Shown: piece by piece, positions 1-8,608 of the stretch
Position numbering within the stretch: position 1 is the stretch's first letter
Layout of the letters: the number at the start of each line of letters is the position of its first letter
Assembly (NCBI GenBank): GCA_009760855.2
Contig: WPIO01000047.1
Span: 1,037,501 to 1,060,000 of the forward strand
Length of the DNA: 22,500 nt
Direction of reading: 5' to 3'
Source: Cristatella mucedo
Lineage: Eukaryota > Bryozoa > Phylactolaemata > Cristatellidae
Position numbers and translations under genes: made by a program
The notes under the pieces: model-generated
What the model saw: the letters and a program-made list of their open reading frames with translations, nothing else
Databases searched by the model: none
Told to the model about the DNA's origin: nothing

Positions 1-671
1 AAGAAGCACACAGACTATGTGGTGATTACACAGGAGAGTTTTTTAAAGCAGAAGCTGCTTTCGGTACTCGTTCATTAGCCAACAGACTTCATTTTATCCA
101 ACAAAGAGAAAGTGAGAAGCAAAGCTGAGTCAGAAGGGCAGTCGAAGAAGTGAGTTACCTGAATGTAGCAGCTCACGATGGCTGTAAAGCACGTGATACA
201 GTTGGCTGAATGAGAATACATTTCGTTGCGTAAGAATTGTGGAAGCGAGTTCTACAGTCGAGGACTTGCAGAGCAAAGGTACAGCCAACGATCTTAAGGA
301 CTTGCAGAGCAAAGGTGCAGCCAACGACCTTAAGCGAAGGAATGAAACAGCTAATTTATGGTCCATAGCGGACCTGAGGGCTCGAGGAGGCCAAAGATGG
401 TGCATCAGTTCAGCTAGGTACGAAGGAGCCAAGCCATGGCCTTGGCCTTGTGGGTCAGCGTAGGAACTTTAGTCTGTATCCGTTGATCAACTGGAAGCCA
501 TTGAAAATCCTTGAGCAAAGGAGACACATGGCTGAACCTCAGGGATTTCACATTGGCAAGTCGAATGCATCTAGGAGGAACAAGCGGGTTTCTCGCTTCG
601 GTTTAAGTGCCGAAAGGGATCCTTTGAAGTCAATCGGTAGAGACTCCAGAACTTAGGCGAGTCGGAATTAA
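1..671 (+). other. Unassigned sequence with short coding-like frames
   Basis: No recognised gene. Two plus-strand open frames (239-463 and 450-656) encode basic, serine- and arginine-rich peptides that match no family I know. The second frame is in phase with the open frame that begins at 672; only stop codons at 654-656 and 669-671 separate them, so the stretch 450-983 could be one decayed or intron-interrupted coding region. A 36-bp tandem duplication lies inside the first frame. Whether any of this is expressed cannot be told from sequence alone. Confidence 0.3.
262..333 (+). repeat. Two-copy 36-bp tandem duplication
   Basis: Copies at 262-297 and 298-333 differ at two bases only (a to g, t to c). 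The unit is a multiple of three. In the plus frame that is open here it encodes a 12-residue repeat, DLQSKG(T/A)ANDLK; one substitution changes Thr to Ala and the other is synonymous. This fits a recent duplication that could be coding, but two substitutions are too few to prove selection. Confidence 0.85.
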
Positions 672-983
672 AAGCACTGTCTCCGAAGGATTCGAGAGAA
701 TCACTCGCTTCGCGAAGCCAAACGACCGGAGACAGCGGAGCGGGCTGCTCGGGGAAGCTGCGACCGTGACCTCGAGCTGCTCGGGGGAGGAGCTGCTCGT
801 GCGTCGGAATATCGGCTCGTTAAGCAGGAGCTAGAGAACAGAAGTGACCCGTCAGTGCGCGACGAGACCCTGAAGTCGTTGCACTGCTTGGCGAAGGAAG
901 TAGAACGGAACGGATGTAATTCGGCAGTCCACGCACGGCCGCGACATATAATCCTAGTTGGTGAGTTTTGTATCGGCCTGTAG
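672..983 (+). CDS. Candidate exon, unknown protein (open frame with strong donor)
   Basis: The frame is open from just after a TAA (669-671) to a TAG at 981-983 and contains no ATG, so it would be an internal exon. The predicted peptide is rich in charged residues, with stretches such as EYRLVKQELENRSDPSVRDE and LHCLAKEVERNG that look like helical soluble protein rather than translated repeat. A consensus splice donor, TTG|gtgagt, lies at 960/961 inside the frame, which would make the coding part end at 960. I cannot fix the acceptor: several AG dinucleotides between 672 and 840 are possible. I do not recognise the family. An alternative is a decayed mobile-element ORF, because a SINE starts right after it. 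Confidence is low because it rests on composition and one splice signal. Confidence 0.3.
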   Translation, partial: KHCLRRIRENHSLREAKRPETAERAARGSCDRDLELLGGGAARASEYRLVKQELENRSDPSVRDETLKSLHCLAKEVERNGCNSAVHARPRHIILVGEFCIGL

Positions 984-1007
984 ATGCTTCTAGCACAGCC
1001 AGAAAAG

Positions 1008-1164
1008 CATTTCGTTTATTTACATATAATTCATTTATATAGCGCCCCAAGAGAACTTAATCTCTATTCAGGCGCTTCACATATACCTCGGGGCTCGAGC
1101 CCACGACCTCAGTCAGACCTTGGTCGGGGCGAGCACCTTAACCGCTAGACCAAACCAGCTCGGC
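1008..1164 (-). mobile_element. tRNA-derived SINE with L2-like LINE 3' tail
   Basis: Read on the minus strand, the element starts near 1164 with a tRNA-like head. A perfect RNA polymerase III box A (TGGTCTAGCGG, 1142-1152) and a near-consensus box B (GGCTCGAGCCC, 1091-1101) are about 50 bases apart. The 3' part (1041-1076) folds as AGCGCC...GGCGCT around AGAGA...TCTCT. Its 16-base core agagaacttaatctct (plus strand) is identical to that in the LINE copy at 19773-20498. Known biology: many SINEs share the 3' end of a partner LINE and use its reverse transcriptase. The tail after the hairpin is A/T-rich, not (ATT)n. The exact 3' boundary is uncertain. I call it a SINE rather than a tRNA gene because the T-arm does not pair well and a LINE tail follows. 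Confidence 0.8.
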
Positions 1165-1194
1165 AAGCATGCAAGGAGCAAGTTACACAAGTCT

Positions 1195-1235
1195 GGACAG
1201 CAGGACAGGACAGGACAGGACAGGAATGACAGGAC
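1195..1235. repeat. (GACAG)n pentanucleotide microsatellite
   Basis: Short array of GGACA/GACAG units with one interruption (aatga), directly next to the 5' end of the SINE. Confidence 0.85.
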
Positions 1236-2888
1236 ATGGATTAACTTTGCTGCGATATTTAAATCTAAGCCTGTGCAAATATATTTCTGATAGACAGCGT
1301 CTCGACGCTCAGCTGATTCACATCTCTTGGACGGTTGCCAGCTCTTTCTGGTGGTTCAACGTGGTACTTGGGGGTACCGTGCTAGTCCGAGCCTGGAGTA
1401 CTTACTGGCTTTTCTCCGGTTGGGCGATGAATCAGACTATCTTCGAAACTGTAAATACCCGGAAGCTAGCCTTTCTAGCTACAGCCATACGACTAGTGTT
1501 GAGTAGACGGTTCACCACGGCCATTCCACTTTCGCACTAAGGTTTAAGGATGGGGTGTGTGGTGATGTGAAGCAACTGAGCAAAGCCCAGCAGGCAAGGG
1601 TTGGGTGTGCATCTTGACCTCGACAGACGTGGCCTGAACTTTCCAGCCCAAGCCAAGTGGCCAGAAATAGATTTAGCTCTATTTGGGAGCAATAAAATAT
1701 TATCACTTACTGATGCACAGCGGCTGGGCGATATGAAATAGTTCAAGTTGAGGTCTGCAGAAATCTGAAGCAAAGAGACGACGCATCCCTGGGATAAAGA
1801 ACTGGGTCAACAGATTGACTACAGAAGAATGCAGCCGCTTCCTTAGGCGCCGACTCAGTCTGCCGAGTATCGAGCGGTCATCTGCATCTGCATCTGACGG
1901 AAGAGCCCGGAAGTGCCCAGAATATGGTGGCCGGCCATGTCAGGCGCCCTTGCTGGGCCGGCCAGTGTGGCTTCGGCGACGATGTCAGCTCGAGTTACGG
2001 ATACGAGCTTTGTCACTGCCCAGACTTTCGCAGATGACGAGCTGAACGTCGCTTCGACAGACATTTTGATGCCGGACAGAAAGAAGCTGACCCGAAGTCG
2101 ACGCCTCACTTGTGTTCGGCCAGCTGGACAAAAACGGGTCTTCTCTTTGAACAAACATGCCGAGCTACAACCGCGTCTATGAGCAATTTTTCTAAACACA
2201 AATTCTGCTCAAGCATGAGCTTAGACTTGGAGCGCAGCTACGCGCCCAGACAGCAGGGATGCCGGTGTGCCCCCATCGATCGCTCGGAACGACATCTGGG
2301 GATCAGGGGCTAACTACCCAGGTGGCTAGGCACGAGATGTGTCTCTTCCATCACTCTTATCTCCTCATTGGCGAACGGGGCAAAGTTAAAGCTCAAGCTT
2401 TCTCAATGCCTTAGTCATACTTACAATGCTGCCCATATCCATTTGCTGCATGCAATAGTCATCGAATCTGGTGGCAGAGACTCTCGGGAGACTCCCATTT
2501 TGGCACAAATGCTGTTTCTGCCTGCTTCCAATTTCTGCCAATGCATTTTTCCTCGCGAAGCTCAAGTGCACACTCTCTCATATTTCTGCCCGAAACCTGC
2601 GGGTCCAGCTAATCTCATTCGATGATGGTCGTGCTAGTCAAGGTCATGCGAACGACTTCGAGTGTGGGACACAGCCAGCACATAGACAAAACACGACACC
2701 CTTTCCCCACAGCTAATCAAACTGGCATGGGGATATGCTGGTGCCTCACAGTAGTACAATTCGAGCCTGACGTGTGCGATTTCATGATCGTGCCACCAGG
2801 CTGTGGATGTAATTAAGGTCGATCACTATCACCGATCTGAACTAAGGACTTTAACAGCTCATGTCCATGGCTCGAGGCTGTTGCTTTA
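1236..2888. other. Unassigned region, no recognised gene
   Basis: No family is recognised on either strand. The most protein-like frame is plus 1913-2182 (89 codons from ATG, balanced composition, no low complexity). The opposite strand is also open there (1855-2199), so coding status cannot be settled by eye. The rest (2200-2888) has only short overlapping frames. Confidence 0.3.
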
Positions 2889-3112
2889 CGACCATGGCTC
2901 AAGCTTACGTATTAGATCTACTCCCGAACCAGGCTCTAGGCCTCTACCACTCCACTGCACCACCTCTGACTCAAGTCGTGTAGCCATGCCTCGAACCAAC
3001 TTCAAATAATTTGGAAACCTTGCCTTTAGTTCTTACGCTCCTGTAGCCTATAACTCACTCCCTACTGACGTCCGTACAGCCCCTGACTTGGCGACATTTA
3101 AAAAAGCTTAAA
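2889..3112 (+). mobile_element. Old fragment of the L2/CR1-like LINE (C-terminal ORF2 end)
   Basis: Aligns by eye with the C-terminal end of the reverse-transcriptase ORF in the younger copies at 3650, 11877 and 12393. It preserves the order: shared gatctactccc segment, then the block corresponding to [21 protein letters not shown] (here NFK, stop, FGNLAFSSYAP and YNSLP), then LATFKKA. It has in-frame stops and many substitutions, so it is clearly older than the other copies. It ends at the run ttaaaaaagctta and lacks the 3' hairpin and the ATT tail. Confidence 0.75.
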
Positions 3113-3230
3113 GGTGCACCAGGTGCACGCATCCACCTGTAGACATTCGACCGGTGCTTGCTTGTCGCTCACGATTGCAGACGTCTTGTACAATCAGTAA
3201 ATGCTGCGACACTTAGCGTTCCTTTCGGTC

Positions 3231-3280
3231 CAGCAGCAGCTCGGCAGCAGCAGCAGCAGCAGCAGCTCGGCAGCAGCAGG
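3231..3280. repeat. (CAG)n array with CAGCTCGG interruptions
   Basis: CAG triplets are broken twice by ctcgg, giving three blocks. Short frames through it would read polyglutamine, polyserine or polyalanine, but nothing supports translation. Confidence 0.9.
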
Positions 3281-3522
3281 TCTGACGGAGGAGTCGAGCA
3301 GTCGAGCAGACAGGCACCTAGCGACTGGCTCTCACTTTGGCATGAGGCCGAGCAGGACATGCCAAGCAAGGCTTGCCTGTTGAAACCACCGACGCGAGGT
3401 TAGCAAACCGAAAGGCTGGGATTTACATCCTTGACAGACCGGCTCTCACACGCTCCAGGCCTGCAATACTGCAAAATGGCAGCTGCTTGCAGAGCTGCTA
3501 CACGTTGCAGCGCCGCTTACAC

Positions 3523-3563
3523 CAGATTGCAGCAGCAGCAGGCTGTGCTGCTGCTGCAATCTG
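3523..3563. repeat. Perfect 18-bp stem, 5-nt loop inverted repeat
   Basis: Arms 3523-3540 and 3546-3563 are exact reverse complements around the loop ggctg. The core is CAG/CTG triplets, but the outer bases (CAGATTG / CAATCTG) also pair, so it is more than a slipped triplet run. Confidence 0.9.
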
Positions 3564-3649
3564 CCACCCTAGCCTCGAAGCTACAGATGCCTACAGATGC
3601 TGCATTTGATCCTGGCTCCAGCGTTCGTTGCGTTCGTGACATGACCATG

Positions 3650-4379
3650 ACCATGCGTTTGTGACATCCCGTCTCGACTTCTGCAACTCACTGCTTACTG
3701 GCCTACCGGCATGTGCGATCAGGCGATTGCAGCTGGTGCAAAACTCCGCAGCCAGGCTTGTCTGTCGTGAGCATCACAGTTGCCACGTTACACCACTTCT
3801 CGCCGACCTGCACTGGCTACCAGTCAAGCAACGGATTGACTTCAAGGTTTTGTCGCTCACTTTAAGGTCCCTTCATTCTTTGGCTCCAGCCTATCTCTCA
3901 GATCTACTCCCCCCATCAGGCCACGCATCGTACCACCCGCTTTTCGGAATCCAACAGTTTACCAATACCTCATACAAACCTCAAATCCTTTGGAGACCGT
4001 GCATTTAGTTTGTATGGTCCCAAAGCCTGGAACTCCCTCCCGACTTGCGTCAGAACCTGACGTCATCCCCTGACCTGACCACATTTAAAAAGAAGTTAAA
4101 AACACACCTATTTAGGACAGCATTTAGTGGGTCCCTGTGATTCGTCCTTGATGTACTTATATGTGCTGATACTGTGCATGCTGCCACTAACCACATTTGC
4201 ATGCTGACCCTGTGCATGTCACCCCTAACCATGGTATTCATTTTGTTTGTTTATCAAGCATGATATTACTCACCACTCAATTGCATTTTCCTTTGCAGCA
4301 GATGTAAAGCGCCTAGAGAGAGATTGAGTTTTCTGAGGGCACTTTATCAAGTGCATTATTATTTTTCCTATTATTATTA
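3650..4379 (+). mobile_element. 5'-truncated L2/CR1-like LINE, frameshifted
   Basis: Encodes the C-terminal end of a non-LTR reverse-transcriptase [48 protein letters not shown] and, in another frame, GDRAFS, NSLP and [14 protein letters not shown] followed by TGA. Two breaks are visible against the other copies. There are six C's instead of five at 3909-3914 (+1 frameshift), and about eight extra bases near 4056-4063 (ctgacgtc). The 3' end has the family hairpin (gtaaagcgcc...gggcactttatc, with outer-stem mismatches) and a degenerate ATT tail (4353-4379). No palm domain or endonuclease remains, so it cannot move on its own. Residue choices such as LAPAYLSDLLP and QATHRT group it with the copy at 11877. 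Confidence 0.9.
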
Positions 4380-4479
4380 GAGCAGATTCAATAAAGATGA
4401 CCAATCTCAGATGGAGGAAACTCATTCGTGATGACTAGACTGCAGGCAAGCACGCAAAACAATGGCTGCTAGTGCTAGG

Positions 4480-4640
4480 TAACCAGCTTATCCTGCTTGG
4501 CTTTGATCGTTAGTCACATTAGGAAATTCTGATATGCAAATTGAAAGGTGCAAGTTCAAGCCCCCATGGCAACGAAACTCAGGAACTTTAGGATCAGTGC
4601 GATGGTATGCCACATTGCCTAAATCAGAATGGCTCACAAA
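4480..4640 (+). mobile_element. Possible tRNA-derived SINE remnant
   Basis: A perfect box B (AGTTCAAGCCCC, near 4551-4562) lies about 55 bases after a weak box A-like stretch (tggctttgatc, near 4499). The layout resembles a tRNA-derived SINE head, but box A is poor and I see no LINE-like tail, so this is tentative. A chance box B match is the main alternative. Confidence 0.3.
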
Positions 4641-5819
4641 GTACCTAGCAAAACGAGCCTGGCATATACTACCTATAGGAACTAGACATAGGTATGTCAA
4701 ATGTTGTAATTAGTTGCGCTTTGGGCTTGGAACTAGTGGAACTAGTGTTAGTTGTACTTCAGACGTCGAAGTGAGCTGTACGCTATGATAGGCTATGTAT
4801 TCTGGTGCCTCTCTGCGGCCATCGAATAGATTGCTCGCCCACAAGAATGCAGACTTGCTAGATTAAGGTAGGGGCGCTCTTGTTGGCTGCCATGTTTTGC
4901 TACAGTCGGCATCCATGCACAGATTAGTGCAGCGCCTGCGACTTGCTGCTTGCTCTTCGAGGCGCCACCCTTCGCCATGGTATTTGTCACGCATCTGCAA
5001 GGACGTCTGCCCTGGCCTAAGCACTGTGCTCGTGTGAAAGGACTAAATTACTGCAGGAGCTACTGTAACCCATTTGTAAGGCTCACCTCTCCACTTGGTG
5101 GTCACCTTGATGATCCATACTGCTTCACAAGCACCCATATTCACATATGTGTGCACGAGCGAACAGTCTTAGATGTGAACAAATGAGTGCATGCTGTTGG
5201 ATGTGTAAACGCTGATGCATCGATTGTGTGTATCGAACTGGGCAGCACACTCGGTGAGTGAGGGTACTTTGCAGACGAGGGACAGCCGGCGTACGATAGA
5301 TGAGCACAGTGCCAGAGATGAGCACCAGACGACAGCACTAGGAGGTGCTGACCCTAACTTGGGATAGGGTATTTCACGTCTTCCAGATTATTGGCTCAAC
5401 CCACCCGGCTAAGGGAACTTGTCCGGTAATTCTGAACTAGCGAAGGTCGCCGACAGATCAGCTCACTAGCAGTGAGAGCAATCGGTTGTGCTAGCAAGCA
5501 CTCTACACTACCACTACACTGCACTACCACTGCCAACAGTAATCAGGGCAGCTGATGGTCGTCCGAAGCTTCTGGTGCCACCAGGCTTTCATCAGGCCAA
5601 TCGGCCAACCGATGTATTGGCAAAGCACACTACTGGGAGCACATCGGCAGATCAAAGGTGTTGACAAGCTCCAGGACGAGACTGGTAACCGATCTGTAAA
5701 CCACTCTCAATGCTGGCTAAAGGATGCTTTGGATTGCACTAAATTCTGTGCAGCTGCTTGTCAATAGAAGTTTAATAGTAAGATCGAGGCATCAAGTGAT
5801 ATTTAGCAATTATGGGAAT
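4641..5819. other. Unassigned region, no recognised gene
   Basis: Short overlapping frames only. A local run of actaccact-type repeats is at 5503-5532. Nothing here resembles a known domain, RNA gene or complete mobile element. Confidence 0.4.
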
Positions 5820-5861
5820 AAGAGAGAGGTAGAGAGAGACATAGAGTGACAAGAGAGACAC

Positions 5862-5898
<37 letters not shown>

Positions 5899-5913
5899 CG
5901 AGAGAGAGAGAGA

Positions 5914-5978
<65 letters not shown>
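5820..5978. repeat. (GA)n array
   Basis: Imperfect GA repeat on the plus strand, with a perfect dinucleotide run from about 5919 to 5978. Minus-strand frames through it read Ser-Leu repeats and are artefacts. Confidence 0.97.
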
Positions 5979-5982
<4 letters not shown>

Positions 5983-6960
5983 CAAGGGCAGGAAGTAAAC
6001 TAGAGACAGACACACTGATGATAAAGACTCACTGACAGACGAACTGACCGAAAAACTGACGGACAACGAGAAGCAATAGCTGTTGCAAAAACTAAATCGC
6101 TTAATAGTAAAACAATTTTGGTCTGCTATTTAGGCATATTTGGGAATGATCTCTCACTTCACCAGCACGGGGGTTCCCCTAGGGTAAAGATGCGTACATT
6201 TAACAGCTCCGATCGAAGGTTCCAATCCTGCAGCTAGCAATTCCTTATTGCGAATAGCAAGCAGAGGGGGTGATTTTCGCCAAGGCACTTCTGTGGCCAT
6301 AGAAATAAAGCCGCTGAATAAGCCATCTTTCAGTTTTCACTTTATCCAGCAGTAATGCCAGCCAGCATGGCAGTCGGTACGTCTACACCCACACAGCAGT
6401 GTGTACGGCGGTGTTATTGCAGCCTGAGGAAGGGATTGGTGAATGTGTAATTGGGATGACCCGGTCGTAATTGCATTAGTTATCTAATCACATTAGTATG
6501 CATTCGAAGGCTATGCTGATACTCTGCTGCAGCCGGGTGAAGCTGGGAAGCACAGGTGAACAGCAAGCAGCAGACAGCCAGTGTTTCACGTGCGTCTGAC
6601 TTCATAGCAGAGGCTGCTGTTCTGCTGTGCTGAGGCTGAGTGCCTGCAGGTCACTAAGCTGATTAGGGCTCCCTAAGAAGAGCTTAATGATGAGCGGCTG
6701 CACAGCCGCCAGGTCTGTCTTTCTGTGGGTCGCTGCTGCTTCCAGCAGAGTGCAGCTCTGGCTCCCTTATGCAATGACCAGCAAGTCTGGTTCGGCAAAG
6801 CAGTGAACAGTCTCCTTTCCCGGTGCCAAGGGCTGCATGCTAGTGGCAGGCACCTGCTCAACGTGCTCTACCTGCCCTACCAGCTCTTCCTTGTGCCTAG
6901 CCTTGCCGTGGCCCGCCCACTTGACTTGTACTGCTGCCACCGAACTGCCACTACACCCAC
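5979..6960. other. Unassigned region with one weak tRNA-like segment
   Basis: No gene recognised. At about 6170-6235 on the plus strand a box B-like GGTTCCAATCC follows tagggtaaagatgcg, which vaguely resembles box A. This could be an eroded tRNA-derived SINE head. Elsewhere only short frames are open. Confidence 0.3.
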
Positions 6961-7068
6961 TGCTCTGCTGCTGCTGCTAATGCTGCTGCTGCTGCTAGTG
7001 CTGCTGCTGCTGCTAGTGCTGATAGTGCTGCTAGTGCTGCTAGTGCTGCTGCTGCTGTTGCTGCTGTA
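6961..7068. repeat. (CTG)n-rich array with CTAGTG interruptions
   Basis: CTG triplets interrupted by ctaatg, ctagtg and gatagtg. The plus frame reads poly-Leu/Val and looks falsely like a membrane segment. Confidence 0.93.
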
Positions 7069-7315
7069 CTTGTCCACCACGCAAGTTGCCATGCACTCGA
7101 AGGTTCGTCAGCAAAAGGACTTTTGCTGAACAGGGTGCCTCAATTTCTGGATGCTTATTCTTGGTGGCACTGCATTGGTTCTTAGAAAACGGAAATCGAC
7201 AAACCTCAATCAAAACATTTGTCAAAGGCTGAATGAAAAACAACTCAAGCTGCAGTTCACCGGCATCCTTGCCACTCCCACCCACTTCCTGTATGATTAA
7301 TCCAGCCAGAGCAGC

Positions 7316-7592
7316 AGGAGGAGGTGAAAAGGAGGAGTAGGAGGAAGTGAAAGAGGAGGAGGAGTAGGAGGAGGAGTAGGAGGAGGAGTAGGAGGAAGTG
7401 AAAGAGGAGGAGGAGTAGGAGGAGGAGTAGGAGGAGGAGTAGGAGGAGGAGTAGGAGGAGGAGTAGGAGGAAGTGAAAGAGGAGGAGGAGTAGGAGGAGG
7501 AGTAGGAGGAGGAGTAGGAGGAGGAAGAGGAGTAGAAGGAGGAGAAAGATGATGAGGTGTAGAGGAGGAGGATGAGGAGGAGAAGGAGAATG
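7316..7592. repeat. Polypurine minisatellite, 12-nt unit GGAGGAGGAGTA
   Basis: Built of ggaggaggagta units, broken three times by the same spacer gaagtgaaagagg (aagtg near 7345, 7396 and 7471, spaced 51 and 75 bases). The plus strand is almost all purine. The minus strand reads Pro/Thr with PLSLPP breaks, but this lies beyond the ELK splice donor and is intronic if the gene model is right. Confidence 0.93.
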
Positions 7593-7636
7593 ACAGATGG
7601 GTTGACTTTTTATGTATCGTGTGGATGGAAGCCGAA

Positions 7637-7726
7637 GCAGGAGCAGCAGGAGCAGGTGGAGCAGGTGGAGCAGGTGGAGCAGCAGCAGGAGCAGCAGGAG
7701 CAGGTGGAGCAGGTGGAGCAGGTGGA
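7637..7726. repeat. Two-copy 48-bp GCAGGA/GCAGGTGGA minisatellite
   Basis: Two identical 42-base blocks (7637-7678 and 7685-7726) separated by gcagca, giving a 48-base period. Each block has two inner parts: GCAGGA-type units, then three GCAGGTGGA units. It lies about 125 bases inside the intron that follows the ELK exon on the minus strand. Confidence 0.92.
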
Positions 7727-7844
7727 ACAGCAGCCACTGCTCCTCCTGCTGGCACTAAAAGTGTCGCAGCCGGGAAAGTGGCACGGCCTGTAGATGTTCT
7801 ATGCCGTAATGGCCGTCGGTGCGCATTTGCTTTTGAGAAAGAGA

Positions 7845-7851
7845 GCTCACC
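7845..7851 (-). promoter_or_regulatory. Splice donor of the ELK exon
   Basis: G|gtgagc on the minus strand, directly after the AAT of the YRSN segment. It falls at the position where the KCNH family has its next intron, and after it the frame loses all similarity to the channel (GELSFSK instead of the expected FWCLLD-type segment). Confidence 0.85.
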
Positions 7852-8081
7852 ATTGCTCCGGTAGAAGAGAATCTCTATCCTGTCTTCTCTGTGTTCGGCA
7901 AGTACCTCTTGTATCTTCTTGGTGTCCTCCTGTGACGTCTGCGGGCCGCAGAGGAACTGGCAGGAGCAGTCTTTGGTCATGACGCGGCCCCTCGGGAATC
8001 CCGTTAGCTCGCAGAACCCGTCCGAGCAGTACACGATCGGATGGCTGGCTGCCTGGGCATTACCCAGCACGAAGTTGCTGT
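7851..8081 (-). CDS. ELK-type (Kv12) potassium channel, PAS-domain exon
   Basis: Internal exon of 231 bp (2 + 76x3 + 1 bases), with phase-1 introns on both sides. It encodes most of the N-terminal PAS/EAG domain of a KCNH voltage-gated K+ channel. In order: SNFVLGNAQ, IVYCSDGFCELTGF, RVMTKDCSCQFLCGP and EILFYRSNG. The SNFVLGNAQ and CSDGF motifs and the CxCxFLxGP loop point to ELK rather than EAG or ERG. In the family this cytoplasmic domain packs on the cyclic-nucleotide-binding homology domain and tunes gating. From memory, the matching human KCNH2 exon 2 has the same 231-bp length and phases. The segment between NAQ and VYC is one residue shorter than in the vertebrate ELK I recall. The pore, voltage sensor and first exon are not in the window, so neighbouring exons lie beyond long introns or the copy is a fragment. 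No stops or frameshifts are seen. Confidence 0.93.
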
Positions 8082-8106
8082 CTGAAAACAAATCGACAAG
8101 AAGCTG
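8082..8106 (-). promoter_or_regulatory. Splice acceptor of the ELK exon
   Basis: On the minus strand the pyrimidine-rich stretch gcttcttgtcgatttgtttt is followed directly by cag and the exon. This decides the exon start: the reading frame upstream (to an ATG near 8121) is intronic. Confidence 0.85.
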
Positions 8107-8275
8107 TTGCAGAGCAGACATGCCATCATTGTACTAGCGGCAGATCAGCTCTGGCGACGGTGTCCCATTTTCGATTTGAAATAGGAGGGCCTTTCGAAGG
8201 CCCACCTAATCGAGCCGATGGAGTACACCGGAAGCCTCCACTCGCTCTGCCAACAGAAGTCTTTTCGGTGGTGGT

Positions 8276-8288
8276 GGGGGGGGGGGGG
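8276..8288 (+). repeat. G homopolymer, 13 bases
   Basis: Uninterrupted G run preceded by gtggtggt. One of four plus-strand G runs of 12-13 bases in the window. Confidence 0.9.
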
Positions 8289-8588
8289 CAGCTGCAGCTG
8301 CTAGCTGCAGCTTCGGTGGGGCTGAGCGGCCGACTACAATTCTGCCATGCCGCGACAAGATTGGGGAAGGATAGCCAAGGAGATTTCATGGAGGAGAAGG
8401 TGTGAGAGGAAAAGTGCATGGTGCAAAAACAAGCCGCCCAGCCAGTAAGTTTGACACGAACCACTGGGAGACTTGAGTGAAGATTAATTAGAGCAAACGA
8501 CCTTGAAGTGGTGACCTCCAGTCAAACTGCTGCTCAATTTGAACTATCGGCACTCAAGCTGATCTCTATGGCAGGATGAGCTAAACCG

Positions 8589-8608
8589 AGCAGCAGCAGC
8601 AGCAGCAG
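8589..8608. repeat. (CAG)n run
   Basis: Uninterrupted AGC/CAG triplets, about six units. Confidence 0.9.

Larger units (their letters stand above)
3113..3649. other. Unassigned stretch with triplet repeats
   Basis: No gene recognised. It contains the CAG array and a long CAG/CTG hairpin (3523-3563). The right end (3629-3666) has two near copies of gcgttcgtgacat, the second already part of the LINE that follows. Confidence 0.4.

Noticed and set aside
1091-1164. A functional tRNA gene
   Set aside because: Box A and box B are present, but the acceptor and T stems do not pair well and a LINE-type 3' tail follows, so a SINE fits better.
5566-5590. SFWC motif as a possible next ELK exon (FWCLLD-type)
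   Set aside because: It is on the plus strand while the channel exon is on the minus strand, and the following residues (HQAF) do not fit the family.
6725-7129. A membrane protein with a long hydrophobic leucine helix
   Set aside because: The hydrophobic stretch is only a CTG/CTA triplet array read in one frame, and the flanks show no conserved features.
7316-7726. CRISPR-like ordered repeats and spacers
   Set aside because: Units are short purine-rich minisatellite repeats with repeated, not unique, spacers, in a eukaryotic intron.
7297-8121. A 274-residue protein with a PAS start and a proline-rich tail
   Set aside because: Only 7851-8081 matches the channel family and it is bounded by good splice sites. 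The proline/alanine tail is translated minisatellite and the first residues are intron.
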